From Allobosea lupini (GTDB lineage Bacteria > Pseudomonadota > Alphaproteobacteria > Rhizobiales > Beijerinckiaceae), in NCBI RefSeq assembly GCF_900109525.1, contig NZ_FOAN01000002.1, positions 310,001 through 374,000 of the forward strand: a stretch of DNA of 64,000 nucleotides, given 5' to 3'. A program made the position numbers and the translations under genes. Every line of letters begins with the position of its first letter. The stretch's first letter is position 1. The notes below the pieces were generated by a model. The model did not search any database, was not told where the DNA came from, and saw nothing but the letters and a program-made list of their open reading frames with translations. This document shows, piece after piece, positions 1-8,296 of this stretch.

Positions 1-736
1 CCATCTCGCCGATCTCGTCGCGGCGCTTGGTGTGCGGCACCTCGATCTGGGTCTCGCCAGCGGTGAGGCGGCTCATGCTCGCGCTGAGATCGAGCAGCGG
101 ACGCGTGATCGAACGCTGTGCGAACAGCAGCGCCGCGGCGACCGAAGCCAGCAGGGCGGCGAACAGCACTGACGGGAGAATCCACTGGACCTGGCGCGTG
201 AAGGCAGCGGCCTCTTCGGAGAGCCGGTTCCCGACCTCTTCGTTGCGCTTGCCGAAAGCGACGAGCTGGTCGTTCAACGCCTTGCGATTGGCGCGGTTCT
301 CATCGTTGTTGCCCTGCTGATTGGCCGCCGCGGTCGAGACCTCGCGACCGAGGCGAATCAGCTCGCCGCGGAAAGTGATGAACTCCTCGACCAGCTTCTG
401 CAGCTTGAGCGCGGTCTCGCGCTCTTGGGCCGGCACGAGCGCAACCAGGTCGGCGGCAAGCTTGCGCATCACCGGGAAGCGCGCCTCCTTCGGCTTGGCG
501 AAAGCCTCTGCCTCCTTGGCGTCCTTCGACATGTAGATGCCGCGGGAATCCATCACCACGGCGAAGACCTGCGTGTTGAGCCGCTCGGTGAGCAATGCGA
601 TCTCGCCCTGAACGTCGGAACGCGCGTTGAGGTCGCCGGAACGTGACAATGCGTAGAGGCTCAGGACTGCGGAAAGGATCGCACCGGCGGCGACGATCCC
701 CAGCATCGCCAGCACCTTGAAGCGGATCGATTTCAT
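1..736 (-). CDS. Methyl-accepting chemotaxis protein, N-terminal part (partial)
   Basis: Reverse-strand frame starting with ATG at 736 and running off the left edge, so only the first 245 residues are present. It begins MKSIRFKVLAMLGIV, a first membrane helix at about residues 7-29, then a mostly helical periplasmic domain of about 155 residues, and a second helix at about 186-206. A HAMP domain follows directly (RSITRPLLDLS, then RRDEIGEM at the edge). This TM-sensor-TM-HAMP layout is that of chemoreceptors; the signalling domain should lie outside the window. The sensor resembles the four-helix-bundle type rather than a Cache fold, but the ligand cannot be read. A histidine kinase with the same front end is not excluded. 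Confidence 0.82.
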   Translation of the reverse strand, partial: MKSIRFKVLAMLGIVAAGAILSAVLSLYALSRSGDLNARSDVQGEIALLTERLNTQVFAVVMDSRGIYMSKDAKEAEAFAKPKEARFPVMRKLAADLVALVPAQERETALKLQKLVEEFITFRGELIRLGREVSTAAANQQGNNDENRANRKALNDQLVAFGKRNEEVGNRLSEEAAAFTRQVQWILPSVLFAALLASVAAALLFAQRSITRPLLDLSASMSRLTAGETQIEVPHTKRRDEIGEM

Positions 737-1154
737 ATTCTTGCTCGTACTTTTCTGCGCGATCGAAGACTGACCCGCACTTAAACGTTCGGCATGACCC
801 GGCACCGAAGCCCACAAGGCTTAAAAAGCTTTGCCGGTAGTGGTTAAAGGCCGTTTAAGACAGCCCGCCTTCCCTTGGGAAACTGCAGTAAAACTCGGCA
901 ACTCCTCGCCTTTCAGCTGCATAGTTGAGCAACTACCTACACAGGGTGGCAGCCAGTGCGACATGCAGGTGCGGCATGTCGCACTGTGGCATTCCGGCCA
1001 CGCTCTGCGCCGGCCACAATTTCGCCACATGCTGTTCACCCCGGCGCCACGCGAGACCGTGAATTGAAAAGGACCAGCCGGCGAGGATCATTGGAACTTG
1101 TCGGCAATTCGCCTGTTTTCGCTGCCAGCCGCCGCCCAATCCAAGAGCCGAGTC
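737..1154. other. 418-bp intergenic region
   Basis: Gap between the divergently oriented chemoreceptor and L,D-transpeptidase genes, so it should hold promoters for both. No convincing coding frame was seen: the short open frames here have no ribosome site or recognisable product. The only clear structure is the perfect hairpin at 954-986, listed separately. No sigma-70 hexamer pair was identified with confidence. Confidence 0.6.
954..986. repeat. Perfect 13-bp inverted repeat
   Basis: CAGTGCGACATGC (954-966) is followed after 7 nt (AGGTGCG) by its exact reverse complement GCATGTCGCACTG (974-986). There is no T-run on either side, so it is not a typical intrinsic terminator. It lies 168 nt upstream of the L,D-transpeptidase start. 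It may be an operator or an RNA structure; no other copy was noticed in the window. Confidence 0.75.
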
Positions 1155-1910
1155 ATGTCCGCCCACCTGCCCGACGCCGCCACCGCCTGTTCCCGCCGCC
1201 GCTTCCTGACGATGGTCTCGGCCTTCGTCCCCGTCGGCCTCGCCGGCTGTGTCAGCGGCCCGCAGCAGCCCTACGAAGCCCGGACCCCGGTTCACCAGAA
1301 CGCAGCCTTCCTGTCGATGTATGACGAGCGGCCCGACGAGCGGCATCCGCTGCCGGCAACCGATATCGACGAGGTCGACACGCGCTTCCTGCGCCAGGAA
1401 GTGGAATATCGGACCACGGAGCGGCCCGGCACGATCGTGGTCGACACCTCGGCCCGCTATCTCTACCTCGTCCGCGAGAACGGCCGCGCCATCCGCTACG
1501 GCATCGGCGTCGGCAAGCAAGGCATGTCCTGGCGCGGTCGCGCTACCGTCGCCCGCAAGGCCGAGTGGCCGCGCTGGACGCCGACCGCCGCGATGATCGC
1601 CCGCGAGCCGGAGCGGAACGCCCGCTGGGCCGGCGGCATGGCCGGCGGCATCGAGAACCCGCTCGGCGCCCGCGCCCTTTATCTCTACCAGGGCAACCAG
1701 GACACGCTCTACCGCATTCACGGCACCAGCGAGCCTTGGTCGATCGGCAAGGCGGTGTCGTCGGGCTGCATCCGCCTGTTCAACCAGGACATCATCGACC
1801 TCTACAGCCGCGTCCCGACCGGGACTCCCGTGGTCGTCCTGAACCGCAACCCAATCGGGGAGCCGCAGATCGACGAGACCGACGCGCCGCTGCCCCCGGA
1901 CGACATCTGA
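1155..1910 (+). CDS. L,D-transpeptidase (YkuD/ErfK family), predicted Tat/lipoprotein
   Basis: Predicted 251-aa envelope enzyme that would make or edit 3-3 peptidoglycan cross-links, or tether proteins to peptidoglycan. The YkuD catalytic signature is present: HGT at about residue 189 and SSGCIRL with the nucleophile Cys205. The ATG at 1155 is preferred over a TTG at 1098 because it places a twin-arginine-like SRRRFL at residues 13-18, a hydrophobic stretch, and a lipobox LAGC with Cys32 in the expected order. A terminator follows at 1945. The mature domain closely resembles the second transpeptidase at 4422-5234 (shared KAEWP, ENPLGARALYL and AVSSGCIR blocks), so the two are paralogues. Substrate preference cannot be told from sequence. 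Confidence 0.9.
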   Translation: MSAHLPDAATACSRRRFLTMVSAFVPVGLAGCVSGPQQPYEARTPVHQNAAFLSMYDERPDERHPLPATDIDEVDTRFLRQEVEYRTTERPGTIVVDTSARYLYLVRENGRAIRYGIGVGKQGMSWRGRATVARKAEWPRWTPTAAMIAREPERNARWAGGMAGGIENPLGARALYLYQGNQDTLYRIHGTSEPWSIGKAVSSGCIRLFNQDIIDLYSRVPTGTPVVVLNRNPIGEPQIDETDAPLPPDDI

Positions 1911-1944
1911 GGCTCGCGGCCGCGACAGTCGACTACTTCGAGAA

Positions 1945-1968
1945 GGGCGGCTCGCAGCCGCCCTTTTT
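1945..1968 (+). terminator. Intrinsic terminator after the L,D-transpeptidase gene
   Basis: Stem GGGCGGCT (1945-1952), loop CGC, stem AGCCGCCC (1956-1963), then TTTTT. It starts 34 nt after the stop codon at 1910. Confidence 0.88.
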
Positions 1969-2109
1969 CATGTCGCCGCCGCGCCGTCACGGTCCCTTCG
2001 CCAGATCGGGCTACTCCTCCAGCCCCGGGCGGCTGCGATTTGCCTCGACGCGGTTTTGCGCTACGCCCTGCCGGTCGGCAGCCCGCCGACGAGACGATGA
2101 GACCGCCAG

Positions 2110-3414
2110 ATGCGCGTGACGATGATCGGTTCAGGCTATGTCGGCCTGGTCTCCGGAGCTTGCTTCGCCGATTTCGGCCATGAGGTGACCTGCGTCGACA
2201 CCGACGCCGGCAAGATCGCCGCCCTGAAGCGCGGCGAGATCCCGATCTACGAACCCGGCCTCGACGACCTCGTCGCCAACAATGTCCGTGCTGGGCGGCT
2301 CTCCTTCACCACCGAGCTCGCCGGGCCTGTGGCGGCGGCCGATGCCGTGTTCATCGCGGTCGGCACGCCCTCGCGCCGCGGCGACGGCCATGCCGACCTG
2401 TCTTATGTCCACCAGGCGGCGCGCGACGTCGTCGCGGCGATCGACGGCTTCACGGTCGTCGTCACCAAGTCGACCGTGCCGGTCGGCACCGGCGACGAGG
2501 TCGAGCGGATCATGCGCGAAACCCGACCCGATGCCGATTTCGCCGTCGTCTCCAATCCGGAGTTCCTGCGCGAAGGCGCCGCGATTGCCGACTTCAAGCG
2601 CCCGGACCGGATCGTGATCGGAACCGAGGACGATCGCGCCCGCAAGGTGATGGAGGATCTCTACCGGCCGCTCTACCTCAATGCGGCGCCTCTGCTGTTC
2701 ACCGCGCGGCGAACCTCCGAACTGATCAAATACGCCGGAAACGCCTTCCTCGCGACCAAGATCACCTTCATCAACGAGATGGCGGACCTATGCGAGCGGG
2801 TCGGCGCCAATGTCCAGGAGGTGGCGCGCGGTATCGGCCTCGACAACCGCATCGGCGGCAAGTTCCTGCACGCCGGCCCCGGCTATGGCGGCTCCTGCTT
2901 CCCGAAGGACACGCTCGCGCTGATCAAGACCGCGCAGGACATGGAAAGCCCCTTGCGCCTGGTCGAGACGGTGGTGGCGGTCAACGACCAGCGCAAGCGT
3001 GCGATGGCGCGCAAGATCATCGCCGCCTGCGGCGGCTCGGTCCGGGCCAAGCGCATCGCCATCCTCGGCCTCGCCTTCAAGCCGAACACCGACGACATGC
3101 GCGAGGCGCCCTCGCTGTCAATCGTGACGGCGCTCCTCGACGCTGGCGCCGAGATCGTCGCCTATGACCCCGAGGCGATGGACAGTGCCAAGTCCTTGAT
3201 GCCGGAGATCGCCTACGCGCCCGACGCCTATGCCTGCCTCGACGGCGCGGATGCGCTGGTGATCGTCACGGAATGGGACGCCTTCCGCGCCCTCGACCTC
3301 GATCGGGTCAAGGCGGCGCTGCGGCATCCGGTCGTGATCGACCTGCGCAACATCTACCGCTCCGGCGAGATGCACGCGCGCGGCTTCACCTATGTGAACG
3401 TAGGTAACGCCTGA
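2110..3414 (+). CDS. ugd: UDP-glucose 6-dehydrogenase
   Basis: 434 aa. Oxidises UDP-glucose to UDP-glucuronate with two NAD+, in the cytoplasm, supplying precursors for capsule, exopolysaccharide or LPS. The N-terminal Rossmann motif GSGYVG is at residues 7-12, the catalytic block GYGGSCFPKDT contains Cys263, and the C-terminal UDP-binding domain has LGLAFKPNTDDMREAPS. Length is normal for the family. UDP-N-acetyl-mannosamine dehydrogenases are related, but the GSCFPKD context and overall pattern fit Ugd. It sits alone between two transpeptidase genes and upstream of a DUF2076 gene, with a flippase 2 kb away, consistent with an envelope polysaccharide role (inference). Confidence 0.95.
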   Translation: MRVTMIGSGYVGLVSGACFADFGHEVTCVDTDAGKIAALKRGEIPIYEPGLDDLVANNVRAGRLSFTTELAGPVAAADAVFIAVGTPSRRGDGHADLSYVHQAARDVVAAIDGFTVVVTKSTVPVGTGDEVERIMRETRPDADFAVVSNPEFLREGAAIADFKRPDRIVIGTEDDRARKVMEDLYRPLYLNAAPLLFTARRTSELIKYAGNAFLATKITFINEMADLCERVGANVQEVARGIGLDNRIGGKFLHAGPGYGGSCFPKDTLALIKTAQDMESPLRLVETVVAVNDQRKRAMARKIIAACGGSVRAKRIAILGLAFKPNTDDMREAPSLSIVTALLDAGAEIVAYDPEAMDSAKSLMPEIAYAPDAYACLDGADALVIVTEWDAFRALDLDRVKAALRHPVVIDLRNIYRSGEMHARGFTYVNVGNA

Positions 3415-3529
3415 AGCACGTTCCCTGGCGACGCGACAGAAAGGCGCCGGGCGTTCGCCTTGATAGCGTCATAAGCCGTCACCACCTTTCGGAGCGACAG
3501 GGCGACCGCCTTGTCCACCATGAGAGGAG

Positions 3530-4342
3530 ATGACGATGACGCCGCAAGAACGCGACGTGATCGCCGGGATTTTCGATCGCCTGCGTCAGGCGGAAAACCA
3601 GCCGCGCGACCCCGAGGCTGAACGTTTCATCGCCGACAGGCTGCGCGAGCAGCCCTATGCCGTCTATGCGATGGCGCAGTCGGTCTACATCCAGGAGCAG
3701 GCGCTCACCAGCCTGCAGGGCCAGATCGAGCAGTTGCAGGCCGAGATCCAGCAATTGCGCAGCCAGCCGCCCGCTCCTGCTCCGTCGCAGCAGTCCGGCG
3801 GCTTCCTGTCGGGCATCTTCGGCGGTGGCGCGAGCCAGCCGGCCCGCTCCGGCTCTGTGCCGTCCTTCCCGCAGCGCGCCGCGCCGCAGCCGGCTTCGCC
3901 GCCCTGGGGCAGCCAGGCCGCAGCGCCGCAGCAGGGCATGGCCCCGCAGCAAGGCATGGGGGCGGCTCCCGCCCCCGGCACCTGGCAGAACCAGGCAGCC
4001 CAACCCCAGGCTCCGGCCCGAGGCGGCGGCTTCATGGCGAGCGCGCTGACGACGGCAGCCGGCGTCGCCGGCGGCATGGTCGCCGGCAACATGCTGATGA
4101 ACGCGCTCGGCGGTAACAAGAGCGCCGCAAGCGAGACCAAGCCGGCCGAAGCGAGCACCGCTCAGAACAAGGACACCGGGCAGAACGACGAAGCTGCCCA
4201 GAACACGCAGACGGCGGCTGACCAGCAGCCGGCGGCGGAGCCGCAGCAGGCCTATCAGGAGCCGACCTATCAGGACGCCAACTACGACGATGGCAGCTAC
4301 GATGACGGCATGGGCGGCGGCGGCGACGACGACTGGGCCTGA
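3530..4342 (+). CDS. DUF2076 domain-containing protein
   Basis: 270 aa. The first 80 or so residues (MTMTPQERDVIAGIF, then RFIADRLREQPYAVYAMAQ and a Gln-rich coiled coil) match the start of the DUF2076 family. The middle is rich in Pro, Gln and Ala, followed by a short Gly/Ala hydrophobic segment at about 165-190 (TTAAGVAGGMVAGNMLMNAL) and an acidic Tyr/Asp/Gly tail ending GGGGDDDWA. The start is supported by GAGAGGAG just upstream. The family has no established function; it is often described as periplasmic ligand-binding sensor-like. A terminator follows at once, so the gene is probably monocistronic. Confidence 0.88.
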   Translation: MTMTPQERDVIAGIFDRLRQAENQPRDPEAERFIADRLREQPYAVYAMAQSVYIQEQALTSLQGQIEQLQAEIQQLRSQPPAPAPSQQSGGFLSGIFGGGASQPARSGSVPSFPQRAAPQPASPPWGSQAAAPQQGMAPQQGMGAAPAPGTWQNQAAQPQAPARGGGFMASALTTAAGVAGGMVAGNMLMNALGGNKSAASETKPAEASTAQNKDTGQNDEAAQNTQTAADQQPAAEPQQAYQEPTYQDANYDDGSYDDGMGGGGDDDWA

Positions 4343-4370
4343 GGCCTGACATGGTCCGCTGAAACGACGA

Positions 4371-4400
4371 GGCCCGCCTGGCGACAGGCGGGCCTTTCTT
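4371..4400 (+). terminator. Intrinsic terminator after the DUF2076 gene
   Basis: GGCCCGCCT (4371-4379), 6-nt loop, AGGCGGGCC (4386-4394), then TTTCTT. It sits between convergent genes and may also serve the reverse-strand transpeptidase gene that ends at 4422. Confidence 0.87.
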
Positions 4401-4421
4401 GTCGGACGGGTGCGGCCGACC

Positions 4422-5234
4422 TCAGATCACGAAGACCTTGGCACCGACGCGGACGCGCTCGTAGAGATCGACAACATCCTCGTTGTTCATCCGGATGCAG
4501 CCGGAGGACACCGCCTGGCCGATTGTGTTCGGCTCGTTGGTGCCATGGATGCGATAGAGCGAGGAGCCGAGATAGAGGGCGCGCGCGCCGAGCGGGTTCT
4601 CCGGGCCGCCCGCCATGAAACGCGGCAGATCGGGACGGCGCTTCAGCATCTCGGCCGGCGGCGTCCAGCTCGGCCATTCCGCCTTGCGGGTGACCGCCTT
4701 CATGCCGGCCCATTCGAAGCCGGGCCGGCCGACGCCGATGCCATAGCGCAGAGCGCGGCCGCCGGGCTGGACCAGGAAGAGGAAGCGGCGCGGCGTATCG
4801 ATAACGATGGTGCCGGGCTTGTGCGGCCCATCATAGGCGACTTCCTGCTTCTGGAAGCGCGGGTCGAGGGTGCGCGCGATCGGCCGCTCCGCCGGGATCG
4901 GCTCGCCGAGCGCAGCCGAGCGGCGTTCGCGGCGCGGCTCCATCGGATCGCCCTGGATCGGCACCGGCGCCTCGTAGTCGGAGAGCCGGCGCATCGCCGG
5001 CTGCTGGCCATAGGCGCCGCGCTGCGGGCGGTTGTAGACCGCCCCGCCCCGGCCATAGTCGGTCGGGTCCTGGCCAGTCATCATCATCTCGATGAAGCCG
5101 CCGCCATATTGGCCGCGGCCGGCCGAATGCGTGACCATGGGATCGGCCGGGCGCCAATAGGTCTCGGCATAGACCTGGCCCGACAACAGCAAGCCGCCGA
5201 GCGCAGCAAAGGGAACGAGATAGAGCGAACGCAT
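4422..5234 (-). CDS. L,D-transpeptidase (YkuD/ErfK family), secreted
   Basis: 270 aa from ATG at 5234, chosen because it gives a clean Sec signal peptide (MRSLYLVPFAALGGLLLSG, cleavage after VYA at about 23); an upstream in-frame start would add seven charged residues. A low-complexity linker of about 100 residues precedes the YkuD domain. Catalytic residues are His230 (HGTNEP) and Cys246 (SSGCIRM). It would act in the periplasm on peptidoglycan stem peptides. It is a paralogue of the enzyme at 1155-1910, but has a Sec signal instead of a Tat/lipobox leader and a longer linker. The pair may differ in localisation or partner (inference). Confidence 0.92.
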   Translation of the reverse strand: MRSLYLVPFAALGGLLLSGQVYAETYWRPADPMVTHSAGRGQYGGGFIEMMMTGQDPTDYGRGGAVYNRPQRGAYGQQPAMRRLSDYEAPVPIQGDPMEPRRERRSAALGEPIPAERPIARTLDPRFQKQEVAYDGPHKPGTIVIDTPRRFLFLVQPGGRALRYGIGVGRPGFEWAGMKAVTRKAEWPSWTPPAEMLKRRPDLPRFMAGGPENPLGARALYLGSSLYRIHGTNEPNTIGQAVSSGCIRMNNEDVVDLYERVRVGAKVFVI

Positions 5235-5402
5235 GACGCAACTCTCTTTACGCAACAGGCTTGAAGCGTGAGGCGATGCGTTGAAATGAATGGTGAATCG
5301 TTGACTCTATCAGCCCCGGAACCGGCCTGATCGCTCAACTTCCCGGGGTTAACCTTAGCGATCCCCGAGCAAACGCGGTAAACGCCCGGTTCACGCCCCC
5401 CA

Positions 5403-6827
5403 TCAGCGCCGACTCTTGCGCATGGCGAGCCAGAGCCGCAACAGCGTCCGGCAGCGGGCCACGTCGAAGGTGAGCATCAGCCCGCCATAGACGGCAAGAC
5501 CAAGCGTGCCCTGCAGCAGCAGTTCGGGCATAGGAGAGAGCCGGCCGGAGAGCGGCCAGACGACGATCGCCATGGCGATGACCGCTGCGACGATAATGCC
5601 GATCTCGCGCCAGTTCAGGGAGACCGGGAGCGAGCGCAGGCCGACCCAGCCGGTGATGGCGAGAACCACGAGGAAGCTGAGGGTCTGGCCGAGCGCATAG
5701 CGTTCCGGACCGAGCGCGCCGGCGGCGAAGACCAGAGCGAGGTTGACGAGGAGACCTGCGAGGGCCGCCAGCGTCACCAGGCCGGTGCGCTTGCCGAGCA
5801 GGAAGACCGGGTAGATGCCGGCGGCGAAGACAGCGAGCGCGACGAGGCCCGGCAGAAGCAGCTGCAGATAGCCGGAGAAATGGCCATGGAACTTCGCCGG
5901 CACGAGCAGCGCCTCGAAAGCCGGCAAGACCAGGAAGAGGCCGGCGGCCACCGGCAGCGACACCATCAGCACGATCACGAAATTGGCGGCGATGCGCTTC
6001 TGCGCCGCGCGCACACCCTTGGTCTCGTCGAGCCGCAGCACTTCGCGCAGCATGACGATCTCCAGCGTCGTGGCGAGCATGCCGAACAGGCGCAACCCCA
6101 TATCGGCGGCGAGCGAGAAATAGCCGGCTTCGGCGAAGCCGTTGCTGTCGGCCAGCAGCGAACGATTGAGCAGCGGGATCAGCGAATAGATCGCGTTTGC
6201 GCCGACGATCGGCAGCGCATAGCGCGCGAAGTCCGATGCCAGATCGCGCCGCGCCGCCGACCAGGCGAGCGGCCCATCCGCCAGCGCCCGCCGCACCGCG
6301 AGCAGGGCCGCCATGGCGCTGAGGACGCCGCCGAACATCACGACCGTCGCGTCGCGCGTCCACCAGGCGCCGCCGACCATCAGCAGCAAGGCGAGCACGT
6401 TCTTGACGATGATCAGGCGGGCATAGGCGGCATCGAGGAAACGGGCCCGGGCGATGGCGCCGTGGTAGTCGAACAGGCCGGCGCAGATGCCGCCCAGCAC
6501 CGAGCCGGCGACGAGCATGACCGGCAGTCCGAAATCGACGCCCGCGACGACCGCCGCGACCAGGATGCCGCACAAGGCGAGCGTGATCCCCGCGCTCAGC
6601 ACATCGAGGGTCGCCCGGATCTGCGGCTGTTCCTCGCGGGTCTTCTGCGAGTAGAAACGGACAGCCGAGAGCCTGATCCAGTCGAGCAGCGCGGTGTTGA
6701 GCAGCACGAGCATCGCCGCACCGATGGCGTAGCGGCCGAATTCGGCGGGCCCGAGGAAATAGGCGATGAGCAGCCCGAGGACGAAGTTCAGCCCGGCATT
6801 GATCACGAAGGGCAGGAGTACGGTCAT
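5403..6827 (-). CDS. Polysaccharide biosynthesis flippase (Wzx/MOP superfamily)
   Basis: 474 aa from ATG at 6827 (a TTG seven codons upstream is possible). It is almost entirely hydrophobic with about 12-14 predicted helices. It starts MTVLLPFVINAGLNFVLGLL and carries FLGPAEFGRYAIG near residue 30, a pattern typical of Wzx-type lipopolysaccharide flippases, with the charged loops expected of the MOP fold. The likely role is to flip undecaprenyl-linked sugar units across the inner membrane. No glycosyltransferases are adjacent, so the substrate is unknown. Ugd nearby could supply glucuronate to the same polymer (inference). Confidence 0.85.
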   Translation of the reverse strand: MTVLLPFVINAGLNFVLGLLIAYFLGPAEFGRYAIGAAMLVLLNTALLDWIRLSAVRFYSQKTREEQPQIRATLDVLSAGITLALCGILVAAVVAGVDFGLPVMLVAGSVLGGICAGLFDYHGAIARARFLDAAYARLIIVKNVLALLLMVGGAWWTRDATVVMFGGVLSAMAALLAVRRALADGPLAWSAARRDLASDFARYALPIVGANAIYSLIPLLNRSLLADSNGFAEAGYFSLAADMGLRLFGMLATTLEIVMLREVLRLDETKGVRAAQKRIAANFVIVLMVSLPVAAGLFLVLPAFEALLVPAKFHGHFSGYLQLLLPGLVALAVFAAGIYPVFLLGKRTGLVTLAALAGLLVNLALVFAAGALGPERYALGQTLSFLVVLAITGWVGLRSLPVSLNWREIGIIVAAVIAMAIVVWPLSGRLSPMPELLLQGTLGLAVYGGLMLTFDVARCRTLLRLWLAMRKSRR

Positions 6828-6964
6828 GACGCCATCGCAAAGGGGCAAGCCGACTCAGCACCGGCCGCGCATGACTGCGCTGATCCCGCCTAGCCGCCAA
6901 ACCCCGCCCGTCCAAGCGGAAACTGGCGCAGCCTCGCTCTGCGCCTTGGCGACAGACTGAGCCT

Positions 6965-7729
6965 ATGCCGAGCGATCCGATCTTCTACCTGGTCGGCTGG
7001 ACCACGACCCTGCTGATGGGCATCGGCAAGGGCGCCTTCGGTGGCGGCCTCGCCATCCTCGGCGTGCCGCTGCTGGCGCTCGTCGTCGATCCCCTGCAGG
7101 GCGCAATCATGGTGGCGGTGCTGATCGCCGCGATGGACCTTGTCGCCATCGGCAGCTTCGGTGTCTCGACCTGGTCGAAGCCGGATCTCGCCTGGCTGAT
7201 CCCCGGCCTGATCGTCGGCATCGCGATCGGCTATGCCGTCTTCCTGATCGTCGACGCCCGCATCGTCACGCTGATCATCGGCGTCATCACTCTCGCCTTC
7301 ACGGCACACTGGTTCCTGCGCGGCCGGACCGCGCCTGCCGGCCAATTGCGAGTTTCGCCCCCGCTCGCGCTGCTGGCCGGGACGGCCTCGGGCTTCACCA
7401 CCTTCGTCGCCCATGCCGGCGGCCCGCCGGTCGCGATGTATCTGTTGGCACGAGGGCTTTCCAAGACCGCCTTCGTCGGCACGACCATCGCCTTCTTCAT
7501 GCTGGGCAACATCCTGAAGCTGCCGCCCTATCTGGCGCTCGGCCTGAAGCAGCCGCAGGCGCTCTGGGCCGCGCTCGCCCTGCTGCCGGCAGCGCCGATC
7601 GGCGTCTGGATCGGCCGCTGGCTGCACGAGCGGCTCGACCAGAAACGACTGTTCTTCGCCTGCTATCTGCTGCTTGCGGCGGCAGCGCTGAAGCTGACGG
7701 CCGACGCCGCCCTCGCATTGCTGCGATAA
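6965..7729 (+). CDS. Sulfite exporter TauE/SafE family membrane protein
   Basis: 254 aa, about 8 hydrophobic helices. The family N-terminal repeat is visible as GKGAFGGGLAILGVPLLAL (residues 19-37), and the second half carries GTASGFTTFVAHAGGPPVAMYLL, the conserved TauE/SafE motif with the HAGGPP block. Members are anion (sulfite, sulfoacetate or other organosulfur) exporters in the inner membrane, but most are uncharacterised. It may share a transcript with the GNAT gene 66 nt downstream. No sulfur-oxidation genes are adjacent, so the substrate is open. Confidence 0.92.
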   Translation: MPSDPIFYLVGWTTTLLMGIGKGAFGGGLAILGVPLLALVVDPLQGAIMVAVLIAAMDLVAIGSFGVSTWSKPDLAWLIPGLIVGIAIGYAVFLIVDARIVTLIIGVITLAFTAHWFLRGRTAPAGQLRVSPPLALLAGTASGFTTFVAHAGGPPVAMYLLARGLSKTAFVGTTIAFFMLGNILKLPPYLALGLKQPQALWAALALLPAAPIGVWIGRWLHERLDQKRLFFACYLLLAAAALKLTADAALALLR

Positions 7730-7795
7730 CGGCATGGCAGGAGCGCGAGCGCCCCATCTTTGCAGCAGACCGGATTTGGCCCTAAGCGATCGATC

Positions 7796-8296
7796 ATGAC
7801 CGCCCTGCCTGCCCTTCGCGACGCCACCGACGCCGATTCGGAGCCGCTCGCCACCCTGATCGCCGCGACCTTCGCCGAATATCCGAACTGCTGGTTCGAC
7901 TGGTCGGAATTCCCGGAGCTGCGCCGCCCCGCCAGCCACTATGCGCAAAAGGGCGGCAAGCTCTGGGTCGCGGATGGGCCGGGCGGGCGCATCGTCGGCT
8001 CGATCGCCGTCGTGCCGGTGCCGGACCAGAATGCGGTCGAGCTATTCAAGGTCTATGCCGATCCGAGCCAGCGCGGCAGCGGGCTGGCGCAGGCCCTGTT
8101 CGCCCGCACCCTCGCCTTCGCTGAAGCCGGCGGCTATGGCGAGATGATGCTGTGGTCGGACAGCAAATTCGCCCGCGGCCACCGCTTCTACGAGAAGCTC
8201 GGCTTCGTGCGCTGGCCGGGCGAGCGCTACCTCGCCGACATCTCCTCGACCTGGGAATACCATTTCCGCAAGCCGCTCGCCCCGGCGCAGTCATGA
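7796..8296 (+). CDS. GNAT family N-acetyltransferase
   Basis: 166 aa from ATG at 7796, preferred over a TTG at 7760 that adds unconserved residues. The GNAT motif A is clear: LFKVYADPSQRGSGLAQALF, with the Q-R-G-S-G-L acetyl-CoA pyrophosphate loop, followed by GYGEMMLWSD and the motif B-like FYEKLGFVRWPG near the C-terminus. It would transfer an acetyl group from acetyl-CoA to an unknown amine. The stop overlaps the next start (ATGA, 8293-8296), so it is translationally coupled to the EamA transporter. Confidence 0.9.
   Translation: MTALPALRDATDADSEPLATLIAATFAEYPNCWFDWSEFPELRRPASHYAQKGGKLWVADGPGGRIVGSIAVVPVPDQNAVELFKVYADPSQRGSGLAQALFARTLAFAEAGGYGEMMLWSDSKFARGHRFYEKLGFVRWPGERYLADISSTWEYHFRKPLAPAQS

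Noticed and set aside
831..1067. Short open frames on both strands in the 737-1154 gap.
   Set aside because: No ribosome site and no recognisable product; they span the 13-bp hairpin.
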